Assembly (NCBI RefSeq): GCF_003367505.1
Contig: NZ_PXXX01000023.1
Coordinates: forward strand, 1 to 41,430
DNA length: 41,430 bases
Direction of reading: 5' to 3'
From: Lysinibacillus capsici
GTDB lineage: Bacteria > Bacillota > Bacilli > Bacillales_A > Planococcaceae
Shown: one piece after another, positions 1 through 8,867 of the stretch
Layout: each line of letters begins with the position of its first letter
Numbering within the stretch: position 1 is the stretch's first letter
Made by a program: the position numbers and the translations under genes
Notes under the pieces: model-generated
Seen by the model: only the letters and a program-made list of their open reading frames with translations
Databases searched by the model: none
What the model was told of the DNA's origin: nothing

Positions 1-33
1 CTAGCCGCAACTATTTCATCTAAAAAAAACTAA
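1..33 (+). CDS. Phage tail assembly chaperone, G-like product, 3' end only
   Basis: Partial gene cut by the window edge. Reading from base 1 gives LAATISSKKN and then a TAA stop at 31-33. The place directly upstream of the tape measure gene is where siphophages carry the G/GT tail assembly chaperone pair, which coats the tape measure protein during tail assembly. The last codons sit on an A-rich slippery heptamer, and the -1 frame continues open to 248, so this stop is the normal end of the shorter of two products. Too little coding sequence is present to assign a family by homology; the call rests on context and on the frameshift signal. Confidence 0.6.
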   Translation, partial: LAATISSKKN

Positions 34-89
34 GTAATGACAAAGAAGGTACGTCAGACGGAGAACCAATATCTACGGAGACGTACCTT
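24..89 (+). promoter_or_regulatory. Programmed -1 ribosomal frameshift signal
   Basis: The heptamer A AAA AAC (24-30) fits X XXY YYZ in the frame of the upstream product and is followed immediately by TAA (31-33). Downstream, AAGGTACGTC (46-55) pairs perfectly with GACGTACCTT (80-89), a 10-bp stem with a 24-nt loop. A slippery site, an adjacent stop and a downstream stem are the three usual parts of a -1 frameshift element. The 15-nt spacer between heptamer and stem is longer than the usual 5-9 nt. Confidence 0.75.
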
Positions 90-248
90 ATATTATGTCA
101 TGAATGCAAACTGTCTCATGACGATTTAGAAACGATGACAATCGGTATGGTACTTGATTATATAGACGAGTACCTAGAAATGAAAAATCCGAATAAGGAT
201 AAACAGAATAGCCGTAAAGCATCACAAGCAGACTTCGACTCGTTTTAA
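24..248 (+). CDS. Tail assembly chaperone, T extension made by -1 frameshift
   Basis: An open frame of about 74 codons starts right after a stop at 21-23 and ends with TAA at 246-248. It has no ATG before codon 38 (135) and no ribosome binding site, so it is unlikely to be started on its own. It lies in the -1 frame relative to the G-like product and overlaps it at the slippery site, so a ribosome that slips there reads KKLSNDKEGT and onward. The product includes MTIGMVLDYIDEYLE and ends RKASQADFDSF, acidic and helical in character. In siphophages the G-T fusion recruits the tape measure protein, whose gene begins 52 bases downstream. Reading frame and overlap are seen directly; the role is inferred from position. 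Confidence 0.7.
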   Translation, partial: KKLSNDKEGTSDGEPISTETYLILCHECKLSHDDLETMTIGMVLDYIDEYLEMKNPNKDKQNSRKASQADFDSF

Positions 249-300
249 CACTTGCATTTGGTAGGTGTTTTTTATTTGTTCAAAAAGGTAGGTGAGAGTA

Positions 301-3300
301 ATGGCAGACAGTCGAATTAAAGGTATTACTATTGAGTTAAACGGTGACACAACAGGGCTAACAGATGCCTTAAAAGGCGTTAATAAAGAAAGCAGTAAAG
401 TTACTAGCGAATTAAGGGAAGTTGAACGAGCGTTAAAGTTTGACCCTGGCAACACTGAACTGATCGCACAAAAACAGCAGCTTTTAGCCGTACAAATTCA
501 AAACACTAGCGAAAAACTGGACGTTTTAAAAAATGCACAGGCAGAAGTTGAAGCACAGTTTCGTAACGGGGATATTGGAGCAGAACAATATCGAGCATTT
601 CAGCGGGAACTGGCAACTACCGAAGCCCAGTTGCAAAGATACAATGCACAAATGGCTAGTACATCTAACGAACAAGACCGATTGGCGCGTACTACTGGCG
701 AATTATCAGCGTTTTTCCAAGCCACTGGCACTGATGTTAACCAATTTGCCGATTTATTAGGTACGCGCTTAACCAATGCAATTCGTGATGGTTCGGCCAC
801 AACGGACCAAATGAATCGCGCTTTGCGTTTAATGGGTCAACATGCCTTGGGTGCTGGTGCTGATATTGACGAGATGCGAGCAGCGTTACGTAGAGCAGCA
901 GAGGGCGCAGATTTAAACGGAGTAAGACAAGACTTAGCAAGGATCACTCAAGAAGCTAATCAAGCTGAAGAAGCTGTTAATGGATTTGGTCAAGAATTAT
1001 CTGGTGTTGCGGCAGGATTAGCAGCAGGCGGAGGAATTGCCCTAGCAATTGAAAAGGCGTTAGATGTATCAAGTTTAAACACTCAAATAGACATTTCCAT
1101 GAATCTCAATGAAGAAGATAAACAAGCAGTACGTCAATCAATTATGGAAACGACAGCCGCAATAGGAGATGAAGAAGCTGCCTATGAGGGCGTTCGTAGA
1201 CAAATAGCACTTAATAAAGATGCTTCTATGGAAACCAACCAAGAGATTATCAAAGGTGCAGCTACTATCGCGTATGCTTACAAGGAAATAGACTTCAAAG
1301 AATTGATTCAAGAATCACATGAAATTGGAAAAGAAATTGGTATCTCTCAAAAGGAAGCACTAGGGCTTGTAAATGGCTTGCTTGATGTTGGTTTTCCACC
1401 AGAACAATTAGATATTATCGCAGAGTACGGAAGCCAATTAAAAATGGCTGGATACACTGCTGAACAGATTCATGGAATAATGGCTGCAGGAGTTGACACA
1501 GGAACTTGGAATATTGACATACTAATGGATGGTTTGAAGGAAGGGCGTATTGTCGCTGCTGAATTCGGTCAAGGTATTGATAAGTCTATGCAAGATGCAA
1601 TAAAAGGTACAAATATCAGTGCTCAACAATTAGAAAAGTGGGGTCAGGCAGTAGCTACAGGCGGTCAAGATGGTGTTAAAGCTATGCAAGAAATGAACCT
1701 AGCACTTTCGTTAATTGACGATGATACTAAACGTAACGAAATAGGCGTAAAAATGTATGGCACGCTTTGGGAAGAGCAAGGCGGCAAAATTTCACAAACT
1801 ATTCAAGGTATGAATGAGCATATCAGGACAGCAGCACAAAATACTAAAGAACTAACTAATGATACCTCAAAATTGGAGTCAGACCCAGCATATCAACTAT
1901 CCGTTGCACTAGGGAATATTAAGATAGCATTAGAGCCGATTTTAAAAGTAATAGGACAATTTATTGGCGAAATTGCCAAATGGGTAAGTGAGAATAAAGA
2001 ATTAGCAGCAGCGATTGTCTCAATAGTTGCTATGATTGGAATACTAGCAGGTGCATTTACAGTATTAATGCCTGCCATTGGTGGACTCGTCACCGCGTGG
2101 CCCGCATTAGCAGCAATAATTGGCGCTATAGCTTCTCCGATTACTTTAGTAGTAGCCGCGATAGTGGGACTGGGTGTCGCCCTTGTGGCTGCCTATCAAA
2201 ATTCTGAGACATTTAGGGAAAATGTAAATAATGTATTCCAGGCAATTAGGGATGTTGCAGTCACTGTATTTGAAACAGTGGCTTCTTTTATTGGAGAAAA
2301 AATAGCACAAATCAAACAGTTTTGGGACACTGAAGGTGCTCAAATTTTACAGGCAGTTCAGAATATCTTTAATGGCATAAAGGCTGTTATAGAGTTTGTT
2401 ATGCCAGCTGTGAAGCTCATCATCGAAACAGTGTGGAATGCCATTAAACAAGTCATAGATGGTGCCTTAAACGTCATTATGGGCGCTATTAAAGTATTCA
2501 CTGGTCTTTTTACAGGTGACTTCAGCAAGATGTGGGAAGGCGTTAAACAGATATTTAGCGGAGCTATTGATCTAATCGTAGGATGGATGACACTGTCATT
2601 CTTTGGTGGAATAAAAACAATTGTCACTAACCTTGCTAAAACAGGTGTTAGCTTATTAAAAGGCATGTGGGATGACATAGCAAAATTCTTTACCTCAATG
2701 GGTTCGCAGGTGTCTTCCACAGTATCTGGATTCGCATCAGGTGTTATTAATTTCTTTAAAAATCTAGCTACAAACGCAATAAATTCAGTTAAAAATACTT
2801 GGACTAGTTCAGTTTCGTTCTTCACTAATTTAGGAAATTCAGCAAAGACAATTGTTTCTAACATGGTTACTTCAGTAATTAATTTCGTTAAAAATCTTGG
2901 TACTAATTTTGTTAATACAATTTCTACAATGAAAACTAATGTAGTTAACAAAATGAATGAATTAAAGGATGGAATGGTAGAGAAAGTAAAATTGTTACCG
3001 GCTCAATTTATTTCAATCGGTAAGGACATTATTAACGGTCTTATCAAAGGTATATCAGCCATGGCAGCGAATGCCCTTGAGGCAATTACTGGTGTTGTGG
3101 ATGGCGTAGTGAATACAGCGAAAAAATTACTAGGTATTCATTCACCTTCGCGAGTATTCAAGCAAATTGGTCTATGGACTGGTGAAGGTATGGTGATAGG
3201 TCTAGATCAATCATCTCCTAAGGTGAATCAAGCTATGGAGAATATCGGTAATGGTATCTTAGATGTTTCTAAAGCTTATCAGAAAGAGTACTCAAATCTT

Positions 3301-4701
3301 ATTGATGAATTTAATAAAAAGAATGAGGATAAGAACGATAAGACGTTAGAAAAAATCTATAAAATCCAAAACAATGCAGCTAAGAAAAAACGTGCTTTGA
3401 CTCAAAAAGAACAACAAGAAATTGCTATGTTAGAAGCTTCATATAAGGATTCAAAACTTAAAGCAGATCAAGATTTCAATAAAAAGTACATGGCACTCGT
3501 TGAAAAATCAGAAAAAGAATATTTAGAAGTCATCAAGAAATATATAGATGATAAAAAGTCTTTAGATCAGATGTCCATATTGGATGAAGCAAGCATTTGG
3601 GAACAGTCTATGGAATTGTTTTCAGAAGGCACAACAGAGCGTATTAAGGCCCAACAAGAGTATAAAAAGGCAGTTGAAGCTGTTAATAAAGAAATTACAT
3701 CTATCAATGCTGAATATTCAGGTCAAGTCATGAAGATTAATGAGGACTTAATCAAAAGTGAAGAAACATTAAATAAAGCCTATGAAGATGCCGTTTCTAA
3801 ACGTGAAAATTCCTTAAAAAATACAAAGGGACTTTTTGAAGAATTTACAGTAGATTTAAGTCGAACTGGTGATGAGCTTATGAAAAATCTACAAACTCAA
3901 ATTGTTCATTTTGAAGGTTGGCAAAGAGAGATTGAACAATTAGCAACTAGAGCGATAGATGATGGTTTACTGGCAGAACTTCGTGAAATGGGTCCTAATG
4001 CATTAGCAGAAATTGTAGCTTTAAACAGCATGACCGATTCGCAACTTACTCAATACAGTGAGTTGTATCGAACTAAGTCAAAATGGGCCAGAGAAGTAGC
4101 CGAAAAAGAACACATTGGCATGAAAAACGATACTGAAAAACAAATCAAAGGTTTACGAGAAAATGCTAATAAACAATTAGATACTTTACAAAGAGAATGG
4201 AATACAAAGATCAAGTCCATTACAACAGATACTTCTACAGAATTATCTAGTTTAGAACAAATTGGTAGAGATGCAGGAAATGGTTTGTTACAAGGATTAT
4301 CCTCTACATCTAATGCGATTAAAAGTAAGGCTTTAGATATTGCTAATTCAGTTAAAAAGACTATTCAATCAGCGTTGGACATCCACAGTCCTTCAAGAGT
4401 AACAATGGGCTTTGGTGTAAATATAAATGAAGGCCTAATTAAGGGAATGGAACAATCACAAAGTAGATTGCAACAAGCTATGAATAATGTATATGGCTCA
4501 CTTGCAAGTAGTGCTGAAAAGTCAACGCGTAATGCTAGAGCAAGTATAGCTACTAATACAACTTCAACTATTGATAACTCAAAGTATATGCAACCAAGCA
4601 TTACGATAATCAACCAAGTGCCAAACGCTTCACCTAGCGAATTAGCACGAAAAGCAGTACAAACACAACGTCAATTGGCAATGGAGTGGGGAGTGGTGTA
4701 A
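301..4701 (+). CDS. Phage tail tape measure protein
   Basis: A 1466-aa protein and by far the longest gene here, as expected for the tape measure that sets tail length and occupies the tail tube lumen. The N-terminal 170 residues are Gln/Glu-rich and likely coiled coil. Residues about 565-630 form a block of hydrophobic segments rich in Ala, Ile and Val. A second charged coiled-coil stretch covers about 990-1180. The motif IHSPSRV occurs twice (about residues 946 and 1361), each followed by a Gly-rich GLxxG-type segment, a pattern common near tape measure C-termini. ATG at 301 was chosen over GTG at 292 because AGGTGAG (290-296) gives good spacing only for 301. The distal tail gene starts on the base after the stop. 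Confidence 0.93.
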   Translation: MADSRIKGITIELNGDTTGLTDALKGVNKESSKVTSELREVERALKFDPGNTELIAQKQQLLAVQIQNTSEKLDVLKNAQAEVEAQFRNGDIGAEQYRAFQRELATTEAQLQRYNAQMASTSNEQDRLARTTGELSAFFQATGTDVNQFADLLGTRLTNAIRDGSATTDQMNRALRLMGQHALGAGADIDEMRAALRRAAEGADLNGVRQDLARITQEANQAEEAVNGFGQELSGVAAGLAAGGGIALAIEKALDVSSLNTQIDISMNLNEEDKQAVRQSIMETTAAIGDEEAAYEGVRRQIALNKDASMETNQEIIKGAATIAYAYKEIDFKELIQESHEIGKEIGISQKEALGLVNGLLDVGFPPEQLDIIAEYGSQLKMAGYTAEQIHGIMAAGVDTGTWNIDILMDGLKEGRIVAAEFGQGIDKSMQDAIKGTNISAQQLEKWGQAVATGGQDGVKAMQEMNLALSLIDDDTKRNEIGVKMYGTLWEEQGGKISQTIQGMNEHIRTAAQNTKELTNDTSKLESDPAYQLSVALGNIKIALEPILKVIGQFIGEIAKWVSENKELAAAIVSIVAMIGILAGAFTVLMPAIGGLVTAWPALAAIIGAIASPITLVVAAIVGLGVALVAAYQNSETFRENVNNVFQAIRDVAVTVFETVASFIGEKIAQIKQFWDTEGAQILQAVQNIFNGIKAVIEFVMPAVKLIIETVWNAIKQVIDGALNVIMGAIKVFTGLFTGDFSKMWEGVKQIFSGAIDLIVGWMTLSFFGGIKTIVTNLAKTGVSLLKGMWDDIAKFFTSMGSQVSSTVSGFASGVINFFKNLATNAINSVKNTWTSSVSFFTNLGNSAKTIVSNMVTSVINFVKNLGTNFVNTISTMKTNVVNKMNELKDGMVEKVKLLPAQFISIGKDIINGLIKGISAMAANALEAITGVVDGVVNTAKKLLGIHSPSRVFKQIGLWTGEGMVIGLDQSSPKVNQAMENIGNGILDVSKAYQKEYSNLIDEFNKKNEDKNDKTLEKIYKIQNNAAKKKRALTQKEQQEIAMLEASYKDSKLKADQDFNKKYMALVEKSEKEYLEVIKKYIDDKKSLDQMSILDEASIWEQSMELFSEGTTERIKAQQEYKKAVEAVNKEITSINAEYSGQVMKINEDLIKSEETLNKAYEDAVSKRENSLKNTKGLFEEFTVDLSRTGDELMKNLQTQIVHFEGWQREIEQLATRAIDDGLLAELREMGPNALAEIVALNSMTDSQLTQYSELYRTKSKWAREVAEKEHIGMKNDTEKQIKGLRENANKQLDTLQREWNTKIKSITTDTSTELSSLEQIGRDAGNGLLQGLSSTSNAIKSKALDIANSVKKTIQSALDIHSPSRVTMGFGVNINEGLIKGMEQSQSRLQQAMNNVYGSLASSAEKSTRNARASIATNTTSTIDNSKYMQPSITIINQVPNASPSELARKAVQTQRQLAMEWGVV

Positions 4702-5562
4702 TTGACAGCAGAAAAAGTGATATTTACTAATGCAAAAGGGCAGTCGGTTGAGTTAACAAATCGGTCGCCTTTTCTATTAGAGTCGGTGGAGGGCAGAGGT
4801 GAGGTTGACGCAGATGTACAAATGCAAACTGCGCCTTATCAAGATGGCGCTACTTATGTAGATAGTTTATTAGCAACACGCTCATTAACACTGAATGTCA
4901 GTTTAATTGCTGAAAACCGTGATGACTTAAACAGTTTGCGACATCAAATAAGTAGTGTTTTTAATCCGAAGATAGGCAAAGGTAAATTAGTATATAGCAA
5001 CGGCCAAACCGAGAGAGAGATTGAAGTAGTTGTGGATGGCTCCCCAGCGTTTCCAGTAGGTGACGCTAAAGGTAAATGGTTTCAGCGAACAGCAATCAAT
5101 TTAATTGCTCCTGATCCTTATTGGAGAGACATTTTTACAGAGAACTACAAGCTGGAAGATTTCGTAGGTAATTTTCGTTTTAAGTTCCGTTTCCCTGTCC
5201 GTTTTGCTACAAGGGGTGATTCTCGTATCCTAATAAACAAAGGCGACATACCAACTCCAATTATTGTGGAATTTAGAGGTGCAGCCGTAAATCCAAAGAT
5301 CACTAATGTAACAACAGGCGAGTTCATAAAGGTAAATCGAACAATACCACCGGGATATAAGTTAGTATTAGATACTTCTTTTGGTAATAAGAGAGTTGAA
5401 ATTGTAGCACCTGATGGTGTTGTGGAAAATGCGTTTCATTACATTGATTTAGAGTCTACATTCTTCTCGCTAGAAGTCGGAGAAACAAAATTTGGCTTTA
5501 TCACAGAGGGCGGCAATCCAGAAGTATATGTTGAGTACAAGCATCGCTATTTAAGCGTATAA
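4702..5562 (+). CDS. Phage distal tail protein (Dit-like, siphovirus tail family)
   Basis: A 286-aa protein matching the Dit family by length, position after the tape measure and N-terminal pattern: a short beta-rich start, then a VEGRG/DV segment and TAPYQDGATY, followed by SLTLNVSLIAENRDDLNSLR. Dit forms a hexameric ring joining the tail tube to the tip and receptor-binding parts. The start is TTG, directly after the TAA of the upstream gene (TAATTG), with the G-rich GGAGTGGGGAGTGG before it, so the two genes are probably translationally coupled. The C-terminal half (from about residue 150) is beta-rich and probably the galectin-like domain. Family assignment is by recognition, not by search. 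Confidence 0.88.
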   Translation: MTAEKVIFTNAKGQSVELTNRSPFLLESVEGRGEVDADVQMQTAPYQDGATYVDSLLATRSLTLNVSLIAENRDDLNSLRHQISSVFNPKIGKGKLVYSNGQTEREIEVVVDGSPAFPVGDAKGKWFQRTAINLIAPDPYWRDIFTENYKLEDFVGNFRFKFRFPVRFATRGDSRILINKGDIPTPIIVEFRGAAVNPKITNVTTGEFIKVNRTIPPGYKLVLDTSFGNKRVEIVAPDGVVENAFHYIDLESTFFSLEVGETKFGFITEGGNPEVYVEYKHRYLSV

Positions 5563-5577
5563 AAGGAAGTGAAATAA

Positions 5578-7005
5578 ATGACTGAAAAATTTAGATTTTT
5601 TGATGCGGTATTACAAGAAGATGGAGTCACTTATGATCGAGAATATGATGCACAAGAGTTTACGGATTACTTTAAGGCATTGGTTACGACAGGGCTGATG
5701 AAAGGTGCTGGCAATCAACTTGTGGTAACTGCAAATGGGTCAAACATGATTACCAAAATTGATACAGGTATTGCGTTTTTACGTGGTCGATATTACGAAA
5801 ACGATAGTTTCAAGGAGTTGACTCATGATACTGAAACATTAGGAAATAGCCGTATTGACCGTATCGTTATTCGTATGGATTTAAGCACCGAAGCAAGGTA
5901 TGTAAAAGCATTTATCAAAAAAGGAGTACCAAGTACTAATCCAGTACCACCAGCTTTAACACAAACGCCTAACCTATATGAAATCTCATTGGCACAAGTA
6001 AAAGTAGTCGGAGGGCAAACGTTTATTGCTGCTAATGCAGTTACTGATGAACGTGGTCAAGATATCATCTGTCCATGGGCTGGATCGAATATCCTGCCTA
6101 ACTTCAATGATGACGCATTAGAGGATTTAGTGAATTCACAGATGCTATCGAATGGCAAATCCACAGAATATCTAGGCGATTACAATCTTTTAAGGAAATC
6201 TGGGTGGTACAACGGATCGCAAGCGTGGGGAGCAAAAAATCTACCGCCAACAGGACCAGCCTCATATCTAGTAGAAGTTATAGCATGGAGTGGATATAAT
6301 GAGGGCTCGGTCACTCAATTCGCCCGTTCTTCAAACAAACCAGAAGTTACATGGTTCAGACAAGGATTCTCCAATGGTAACTGGAACCCATGGACTAGGG
6401 TAACTGATACTCTATACAACATCTATGTCGATCCAGTGAATGGCGTAGACGAAGACGGTAAAGGGTGGTCAGATGGAGCCAATGCATATAAGACCCTAGG
6501 GTATGCATTGGGCAAATTACCTAGATTGTCAGGATATGAAACGACTCTAACACTAGCCGCAGGTACGTATTCGACCCTAAACCTCTCTAATTATAGAGGC
6601 GGGCTTCTTACTATAAGAGGCGCTGGGGCAACTACAGTGATAGACTGGGTTATGTTCTCTCATATTGACAATCTACAATTAAGGGACTTAAATGCCGTAA
6701 TGGGTCTTGATTTACGAGTAGTAAATAAATTTTCTATACAAAATGTCAACAGCCCATATGGAACAGATGGTCACGGGGTCTACTGCTTGGCATCATCTGG
6801 TATGATTTCTATGTCTACTTACAGTAGCAAGACATCTGGTGCTGGAATCAAACTAGATAATGGGTCAAATGTTGTACTAGATACAGTGTCTGGTTCGGGT
6901 AACAAAATTGGGATCGATGTAGAATTATCAATATGTAGGAGAAGGGCATCGTCAATCACGGGTACGACACCAACAAGAGCCCTCAATGGTGGTCAGATTC
7001 TATAA
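5578..7005 (+). CDS. Phage tail fibre / receptor-binding protein with knob and beta-helix regions
   Basis: A 475-aa protein. Residues 1-165 (KFRFFDAVL..., GIAFLRGRYYEN..., RIDRIVIRMD) resemble the N-terminal attachment domain of Bacillus phage tail fibres. Residues about 195-280 carry a pyocin-knob-like segment with YLGDYNLL, GWYNG and the typical NWNPWTRV. Residues about 283-475 start with YVDPVNGVDEDGKG and look like a right-handed parallel beta-helix, with short repeats of alternating hydrophobics and Asn/Gly turns. This is the likely host-recognition end. AAAAGGAAG (5562-5570) precedes the ATG. The C-terminal TGTTPTRALNGGQIL resembles the ends of related fibres, so I judge the frame intact despite a Cys/Arg-rich stretch just before it. 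Confidence 0.82.
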   Translation: MTEKFRFFDAVLQEDGVTYDREYDAQEFTDYFKALVTTGLMKGAGNQLVVTANGSNMITKIDTGIAFLRGRYYENDSFKELTHDTETLGNSRIDRIVIRMDLSTEARYVKAFIKKGVPSTNPVPPALTQTPNLYEISLAQVKVVGGQTFIAANAVTDERGQDIICPWAGSNILPNFNDDALEDLVNSQMLSNGKSTEYLGDYNLLRKSGWYNGSQAWGAKNLPPTGPASYLVEVIAWSGYNEGSVTQFARSSNKPEVTWFRQGFSNGNWNPWTRVTDTLYNIYVDPVNGVDEDGKGWSDGANAYKTLGYALGKLPRLSGYETTLTLAAGTYSTLNLSNYRGGLLTIRGAGATTVIDWVMFSHIDNLQLRDLNAVMGLDLRVVNKFSIQNVNSPYGTDGHGVYCLASSGMISMSTYSSKTSGAGIKLDNGSNVVLDTVSGSGNKIGIDVELSICRRRASSITGTTPTRALNGGQIL

Positions 7006-7018
7006 GGAAGGAGGCTCA

Positions 7019-7408
7019 ATGATGGCAGTAGCAATTTTATATCTTAAAGAAAGCAACACTATCCATGACTTTCACGACAATATAGTTGTGTTAAATGGCA
7101 ACAGATTAGAATATGCTGGCGGTTATGTGGAAGGATGGAGAGATGAAGAAGTTGGTGTAATCATCACAGAAGATCTCACGCTAGATATGGAGATTGTTGT
7201 GGAGAAAATCCTAAATGATGACGGTGAGGAGATTGGAAATCATACACATCGAATTTACTCAATGAAGGATGCAGCAGGAAATGCCTATGTAGTTGGTGAT
7301 GAAGTTCCAGAGGTCGTTGATATAAAAGACCAGTATGTATATGTAGATAAAATGAGCCAACGTATAGCAGATTTAGAACTAATGATTGCTGAATTAATCG
7401 TACTTTAA
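7019..7408 (+). CDS. Phage tail-region protein of unknown function
   Basis: A 129-aa acidic protein, not recognised. AAGGAGG (7007-7013) sits just before ATG at 7019, with a second ATG at 7022, and fixes the start; the same frame extends upstream to 6986 but there overlaps the fibre gene without a site. It has an acidic middle (VGVIITEDLTLDMEIVVEKILNDDGEE) and a short helical C-terminus (MSQRIADLELMIAELIVL) that could form a coiled coil. Its position right after the fibre gene suggests a tail-tip accessory part or fibre chaperone, but that is inference only. Confidence 0.7.
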   Translation: MMAVAILYLKESNTIHDFHDNIVVLNGNRLEYAGGYVEGWRDEEVGVIITEDLTLDMEIVVEKILNDDGEEIGNHTHRIYSMKDAAGNAYVVGDEVPEVVDIKDQYVYVDKMSQRIADLELMIAELIVL

Positions 7409-7427
7409 ATAAAAGGAGTTGGCGGAG

Positions 7428-7622
7428 ATGATATTAGCTGATTACAAAGTTAGAATTATTGCAAACGCATGTATTACACGTTACACAAGAGGCGAAACGG
7501 ATATACAAGAAGTTTTAAACAGCTATAAACTATCCGAAGAAAATGAAAACCTCGTACTTGCACAAATTTATGCTTATAGAGCAGATATCGAACAAATTGC
7601 AAACGCTAAACAAGGTGAATAA
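7428..7622 (+). CDS. Small phage tail-region protein of unknown function
   Basis: A 64-aa, probably all-helical protein beginning MILADYKVRIIANACITRY. ATG at 7428 was chosen because AAAAGGAG (7411-7418) lies about 9 bases ahead; a TTG at 7419 would abut the site. It ends 2 bases before the next gene, so it is part of the tail operon. Small ORFs at this place in Bacillus phages are often XkdX-like, but the typical XkdX pattern is not visible here. Function unknown. Confidence 0.65.
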   Translation: MILADYKVRIIANACITRYTRGETDIQEVLNSYKLSEENENLVLAQIYAYRADIEQIANAKQGE

Positions 7623-7624
7623 CC

Positions 7625-8773
7625 ATGAAAAAACCAATACGAATATTATCCTTAAACATGGACATCTTAGCTGAAATCGATAACTATGAGTCCATGTTTT
7701 TTAATCGTTCATGGCATGGTATAGGTGCTATTGAGTTACGAATTAATCGCCACATGAAATACGCAAATACATTATTAAAAGATAACCTTATTCTTATCGG
7801 TACTGATTTGAATAAGGTTTTTATTATTAAGCATCGAGAAATCGAGCTTGATGAAAACGGTAAGATTACAGAGAACTGGCTTATTAAGGGTTATGCTTTG
7901 AAGTCAATCATTGCACAGCGAATTACAATGCCACCAACTCATACAGCGTATGATTACAAGTCGGGTAGTTCCGAAACGATTATGAAACATTACGTTAATA
8001 ATAATTTAGTGAATCCAGTTGATTCAAGGCGTAAAATACCTCAACTTGTTATAGCTCCTGATTTACAGAGAGGTGCCCATACTACTTATTCATCGCGATT
8101 TAAAAATGTAGCCGAAGAAGTGAGTACGTTATCAATTGCCAGTGGTCTAGGTTGGGATGTCACACTAGATATAAGAAATAAGAAGTGGGTCTTTGATGTT
8201 GTGGAGGGCAAGAGCTTAATATCTGGACAATCAGTTAATCCACCTGTGATTTTTTCTCCACAGTTTGATTCGTTGAAATCTTTACAGTATACGCAAAGTG
8301 AACTTAACTATAAGAATGTTGCAATTGTAGCTGGGCAAGGTGAAGGTGTAGATAGACGAGTGATTGAGGTTGGCAACTTCTTAGGAATCAATCGACATGA
8401 AATTTTTATAGATGCCAGGGATGTATCCGAAACTGATGATGATGATCAACCATTACCAGAACAACAGATTATTCAATCGCTTACTGATAGAGGGCTACAA
8501 CAGCTTCATGAGTTGATGCAAGAGGAATATTTAGAAGGGCAAATATTGACGAATAGTCCTTTTATTTACCAACGTGATTATGATCTTGGTGATGTAACAA
8601 CAATTCAAAACGTGAATTGGGGAATTACAATGGATGCACGTATCACAGATATTCAAGAAAATTATGAAACAAGTGGCTTTAGTATAGAAGCAACTTTTGG
8701 TAATGATAGACCTACTTTGATTCAAAAGATCAAACAAGAATTGAGTCAAATTAGCGGGGAAGTTAGGAGATAA
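7625..8773 (+). CDS. Gp37-like phage tail protein (ReqiPepy6 Gp37-like family)
   Basis: A 382-aa protein resembling the siphovirus ReqiPepy6 Gp37-like family of tail-tip proteins. Family-like features are an N-terminal ILSLNMDILAEIDNYESMFFNRSWHGIGAIELRI segment, a central GYALKSIIAQRI stretch, an ALxxL-type region near VAEEVSTLSIASGLGW, and a C-terminal GDVTTIQNVNWGITMDARITDIQE segment. Related proteins adopt the tail-associated (gp27-like) fold that closes the tail tube below Dit. Here it follows the fibre gene rather than directly following Dit, which is an unusual order. AAGGTG of the upstream gene end serves as the ribosome binding site. It is the last gene of the tail operon; a 94-base AT-rich gap follows. 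Confidence 0.8.
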   Translation: MKKPIRILSLNMDILAEIDNYESMFFNRSWHGIGAIELRINRHMKYANTLLKDNLILIGTDLNKVFIIKHREIELDENGKITENWLIKGYALKSIIAQRITMPPTHTAYDYKSGSSETIMKHYVNNNLVNPVDSRRKIPQLVIAPDLQRGAHTTYSSRFKNVAEEVSTLSIASGLGWDVTLDIRNKKWVFDVVEGKSLISGQSVNPPVIFSPQFDSLKSLQYTQSELNYKNVAIVAGQGEGVDRRVIEVGNFLGINRHEIFIDARDVSETDDDDQPLPEQQIIQSLTDRGLQQLHELMQEEYLEGQILTNSPFIYQRDYDLGDVTTIQNVNWGITMDARITDIQENYETSGFSIEATFGNDRPTLIQKIKQELSQISGEVRR

Positions 8774-8867
8774 TTGCTACAAGTTATATAGTTTTACTCA
8801 AAAAGTTATTAAGGTTTTTTATATTCAAAAAGCATATCATTAAATTAATAAGGGAGGTTTTAGGACA

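Noticed and set aside
2358..2951. Long minus-strand open frame (197 codons) inside the tape measure gene
   Set aside because: It has no ribosome binding site, low-complexity composition and lies fully antisense to a clearly coding gene; it is a frame shadow.
6900..7005. Frameshift at the end of the tail fibre gene
   Set aside because: The Cys/Arg-rich stretch looked odd, but TGTTPT...NGGQI at the end matches the usual fibre C-terminus in the same frame.
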